This document shows positions 41,144 through 43,476 of a stretch of 43,476 bases of DNA, piece after piece (within the stretch, counting starts at the first letter, position 1; the number at the start of each line of letters is the position of its first letter). The translations under genes were made by a program, and so were the position numbers. The stretch comes from CAZAQS01 sp964486825 (lineage in GTDB: Bacteria; Chloroflexota; Anaerolineae; Anaerolineales; UBA4823): the NCBI GenBank assembly GCA_964486825.1, contig CAZAQS010000009.1, forward strand, positions 1 to 43,476, in the 5' to 3' direction. The notes beneath the pieces were generated by a model. It ran no database searches, was not told the DNA's origin, and saw nothing but the letters and a program-made list of their open reading frames with translations.

Positions 41144-43476
41144 ATGGATGAGCGCAGGTCCATCTTTTACCGTCCCCGCCGGCAGGCTTTCCTGTTAATT
41201 CTAATTGTCGTGATCGCTTACTTGCTCCTGCTCGGCCCGCAGGGAGAGGCTCGTGAAGTGCAGACAGGGGAAGGGTATGCCTTTGTCTCTTTCGGGGAGC
41301 ATGGCGGTTTAAGGCTGTTCAGCTTGCTCGATCCACTCGAGCCGGTGGAAGTGGGCATTTACGACAGCCCGGGATCCGCCCGGCGCATCACACAGATCGG
41401 CAGTCTTCTCTACCTGGCAGATGGGCTGGGGGGCCTGCGCATCATCGACGCTTCCAACCCGCGCCTGCCGGTCTTGATCGGAGCTGTGCAAATCAATGGC
41501 GACGCCCAGGACCTGGTCATCAACGGCAACTATGCTTATCTGGCCACCGGGAATGGGATCGAGATCGTCGATATCGTAAATCCCACCAACCCGATATCGG
41601 TTGGCCGGTTGGAGACGCCCGGCGCCGCCCGCCGTATTGACGTCCATACGTTTACCTATCCTGTCCCCAGCACCGATGAGAACTTGCCTGAAGGCACGCA
41701 GATCTTTGCCCACTTCGCTTTTATCGCTGACGGCGCTCGTGGCCTGCAGGTCATCGACGTCCAGTTACCTATATCACCTGAGCGTATAGGAAGCCTCGAC
41801 CCGCCCTGGGATGTGTTGGACGTGAAAGTGGTAGCTCCTTTCGCCTTCGTTGCCGCCGGTTCGGATGGCCTGCGGATTTTGGATCTCTCTAACCCGCTGG
41901 AGCCGCTCGAGATCGGCGCCGTGGATACGCCGGGAGAGGCATTATCTGTCCAGATCCATGGCGCGCTTGCCCTGATCGCCGACGGCAGGGGCGGCCTGAC
42001 CTCATACGACGTAACTATTCCCGCTGCACCACAGCATGTGTCCAGCCTGGATACACCTGGCGAAGCCCAGGCTCTTGCAGTCCATGATAACTATATTTAC
42101 GTGGCGAACGGCGTTCATGGGATCCGCATTGTCGATTTCTCCAGCCCTTTTGCACCTTTCGAGGCAGGTGTGATCGAGACTCCTGGCGAAGCCTCGCTGC
42201 GCCAGATTGGGCAAGCCGGGTTTTCGATCTTGCTAGGTCGCTGGGAAATTGTTGAGGGCAAGGTCTGGCAGACCATGCTGCTCATCGGGCTGGACCTGTT
42301 CCTGTTCATCGCGGCCTTGCTGTTTTTCATGGCCTTCTTCGTCCAGTTTGTGCTTCCGGTCCGGACGGTAGGGGACCGCGGCAGGGCCATTCATCGCCTG
42401 CTTAAATATATCCGCGGCGGACATGGGCCGGCCATTTTCATCCAGGATGGCGTGATCCGCCAGAGCTATAAGGAAGAAACCCGGCGTGGTCCGGGCGTAG
42501 CTCTCCTGGATACCGCCAGCGCGGCCGTGTTCCGCAATGCACATGTCTTCACACGCGCGGCCGGACCGGGGATCATCTTCACCCAGGACAATGAGTACCC
42601 GGCCGGCACGGTGGATCTGCATCGCCAGCTTCAAAGTATAGGACCCATTGAAAATGAGGACCCATTCCGCCCTTTGGTCGAGAACGAAGAGCCCCCGGCA
42701 TTCGAGGAGCGCCAGAAGCGGCGCTATGCGACCAGCGGGCTGACCCGGGACGGAGTCGAGATCGTCCCCCAGGTTACGGTGATCTTTTCATTGAACACGG
42801 AAGAACGGGTCGGCAATACCTGGTTTGGGTTCAACCCGCAGGCGGTTTGGCTGGCAGTCGCCAGGCAAGGCATCTCTCCAGACGAACCCATCAATTCCCA
42901 AACTCGCCAAATCCCCTGGAAATGGCTGCCGCCCCACCTGGCTGCTGACTTATGGAGAGAATACTTGCGTAAATTTACGCTGGACGAGCTCTTCTCCCTT
43001 CCCAACCTGGCCGAGCCGGACGACTCGAGCGGGCCAGGGAAGACTTCCTATGACACGATCGTAGAAATGGTCCAGGCCCGAATGACGCGTAGTGAAGTGG
43101 AGGAGCTGGACGAGTTCGGGCGCAGGACAGACCTGATCAAGCCCAGTAAGGAGTACCGCATTTTGCGGGAGCACGGCATTAGGGTCCATTCGGTATTCGT
43201 GCGCCATTTGCGGCTCCCCAGCCGGATCGAAGAACAGCTTATCGATGAGTGGAGCGCCAGCTGGCTACAACGAGCGCGTTCCGAATACCGGCAGATCGAG
43301 CGCCTGCACGCCGATGAAAAGCTTGCCGGGCAAGGCCTGGCCTTGAAAGAGTTCGCCGCCTCCACCTCCCAGATGCTGGGAGCTGCCCTGGCTGAACCTG
43401 GCGACGGCCGGCCCGAGCCAGATCTTCCTGCCTCCTTGAGGATGCTCCTACAAGGCACTCTGAAGTTATGCATCCG
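41144..43476 (+). CDS. LVIVD beta-propeller/SPFH-like membrane protein, partial at the window end
   Basis: The frame is open from ATG 41144 to the window end (777 codons seen). A first helix (about 14-30) leads to seven repeats of ~42 residues, each with a GLRI(I/L)D-x-SNP-x-x-P core (for example GGLRIIDASNPRLP, DGLRILDLSNPLEP, HGIRIVDFSSPFAP), which fit a seven-bladed propeller outside the membrane. A second helix (about 378-402) is followed by a cytoplasmic region resembling SPFH/band-7 proteins: GPGVALLDTASAAVFRNAH and LTRDGVEIVPQVTVIFSLN. The last ~150 residues seen are helical and charged. The start is supported by continuity of frame, since no ribosome-binding site is clear. The function is not known. 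Confidence 0.8.
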   Translation, partial: MDERRSIFYRPRRQAFLLILIVVIAYLLLLGPQGEAREVQTGEGYAFVSFGEHGGLRLFSLLDPLEPVEVGIYDSPGSARRITQIGSLLYLADGLGGLRIIDASNPRLPVLIGAVQINGDAQDLVINGNYAYLATGNGIEIVDIVNPTNPISVGRLETPGAARRIDVHTFTYPVPSTDENLPEGTQIFAHFAFIADGARGLQVIDVQLPISPERIGSLDPPWDVLDVKVVAPFAFVAAGSDGLRILDLSNPLEPLEIGAVDTPGEALSVQIHGALALIADGRGGLTSYDVTIPAAPQHVSSLDTPGEAQALAVHDNYIYVANGVHGIRIVDFSSPFAPFEAGVIETPGEASLRQIGQAGFSILLGRWEIVEGKVWQTMLLIGLDLFLFIAALLFFMAFFVQFVLPVRTVGDRGRAIHRLLKYIRGGHGPAIFIQDGVIRQSYKEETRRGPGVALLDTASAAVFRNAHVFTRAAGPGIIFTQDNEYPAGTVDLHRQLQSIGPIENEDPFRPLVENEEPPAFEERQKRRYATSGLTRDGVEIVPQVTVIFSLNTEERVGNTWFGFNPQAVWLAVARQGISPDEPINSQTRQIPWKWLPPHLAADLWREYLRKFTLDELFSLPNLAEPDDSSGPGKTSYDTIVEMVQARMTRSEVEELDEFGRRTDLIKPSKEYRILREHGIRVHSVFVRHLRLPSRIEEQLIDEWSASWLQRARSEYRQIERLHADEKLAGQGLALKEFAASTSQMLGAALAEPGDGRPEPDLPASLRMLLQGTLKLCI

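Noticed and set aside
1..43476. tRNA, CRISPR, insertion sequence, integrase or phage genes
   Set aside because: Every gap between genes was read by eye and none showed a cloverleaf, regularly spaced repeats, terminal inverted repeats or a transposase/integrase reading frame.

Overview
The window reads as one contiguous stretch of chromosome from a free-living bacterium, most likely a member of the Chloroflexota close to the Anaerolineae. This is inference from gene content and protein style, not a database result. The supporting features are a caa3-type oxidase operon with a fused heme A/heme O synthase, many glycoside hydrolases, Pro/Thr-rich lipoproteins, LVIVD-type propellers and a FadN-type beta-oxidation set. 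No tRNA, rRNA, CRISPR array, insertion sequence, integrase or phage gene was seen. Genes are tightly packed and no gene-free gap exceeds 300 bases.

Left part (1-14056). The window opens with the tail of a PLP-dependent alpha-oxoamine synthase and an RlmI-like rRNA methyltransferase on the + strand. A long minus-strand block follows, read from high to low coordinates: a DinB-like protein, RNase PH, a clan GH-A glycosidase, a GH78-like alpha-L-rhamnosidase, a polytopic ArnT/PMT-like glycosyltransferase, an NAD-dependent epimerase, a SprT-like metallopeptidase with a duplicated helical domain, and a GH31 alpha-glucosidase translationally coupled to it. This looks like a glycan remodelling and uptake neighbourhood.

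Middle part (14153-26735). A membrane sensor kinase with a four-cysteine cluster and its NarL-type regulator are followed by a terminator and then the oxidase operon: coxB with a cytochrome c domain, coxA, a small subunit IV, coxC, SCO, a membrane cupredoxin-like protein, SURF1 and a CtaA-CtaB fusion. A convergent PCuAC copper chaperone and an L,D-transpeptidase close the region. The most unusual point is that coxB is preceded, in frame and with no stop codon, by a degenerate response-regulator receiver domain. The oxidase subunit could therefore be made as a receiver-oxidase fusion, or the receiver ORF may end inside coxB.

Right part (26806-37401). A TetR regulator sits behind a near-consensus sigma70 promoter overlapped by a palindromic operator. 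It is followed on the same strand by a metallo-beta-lactamase-fold hydrolase, two acyl-CoA dehydrogenases (the first lacks the usual catalytic and FAD-contact motifs), an alpha/beta hydrolase lipoprotein, a Pro-rich lipoprotein, FadN, thiolase and an SCP2 protein. Together these make a fatty-acid or acyl-CoA oxidation module, probably under TetR control at its head.

End (37417-43476). Prolyl-tRNA synthetase has a structured 5' leader with its own promoter and intrinsic terminator. Upstream of it are a PflX-type radical SAM protein and a PHP phosphoesterase. Diverging from these is a large incomplete gene joining a seven-repeat LVIVD beta-propeller, a membrane helix and an SPFH/band-7-like region.
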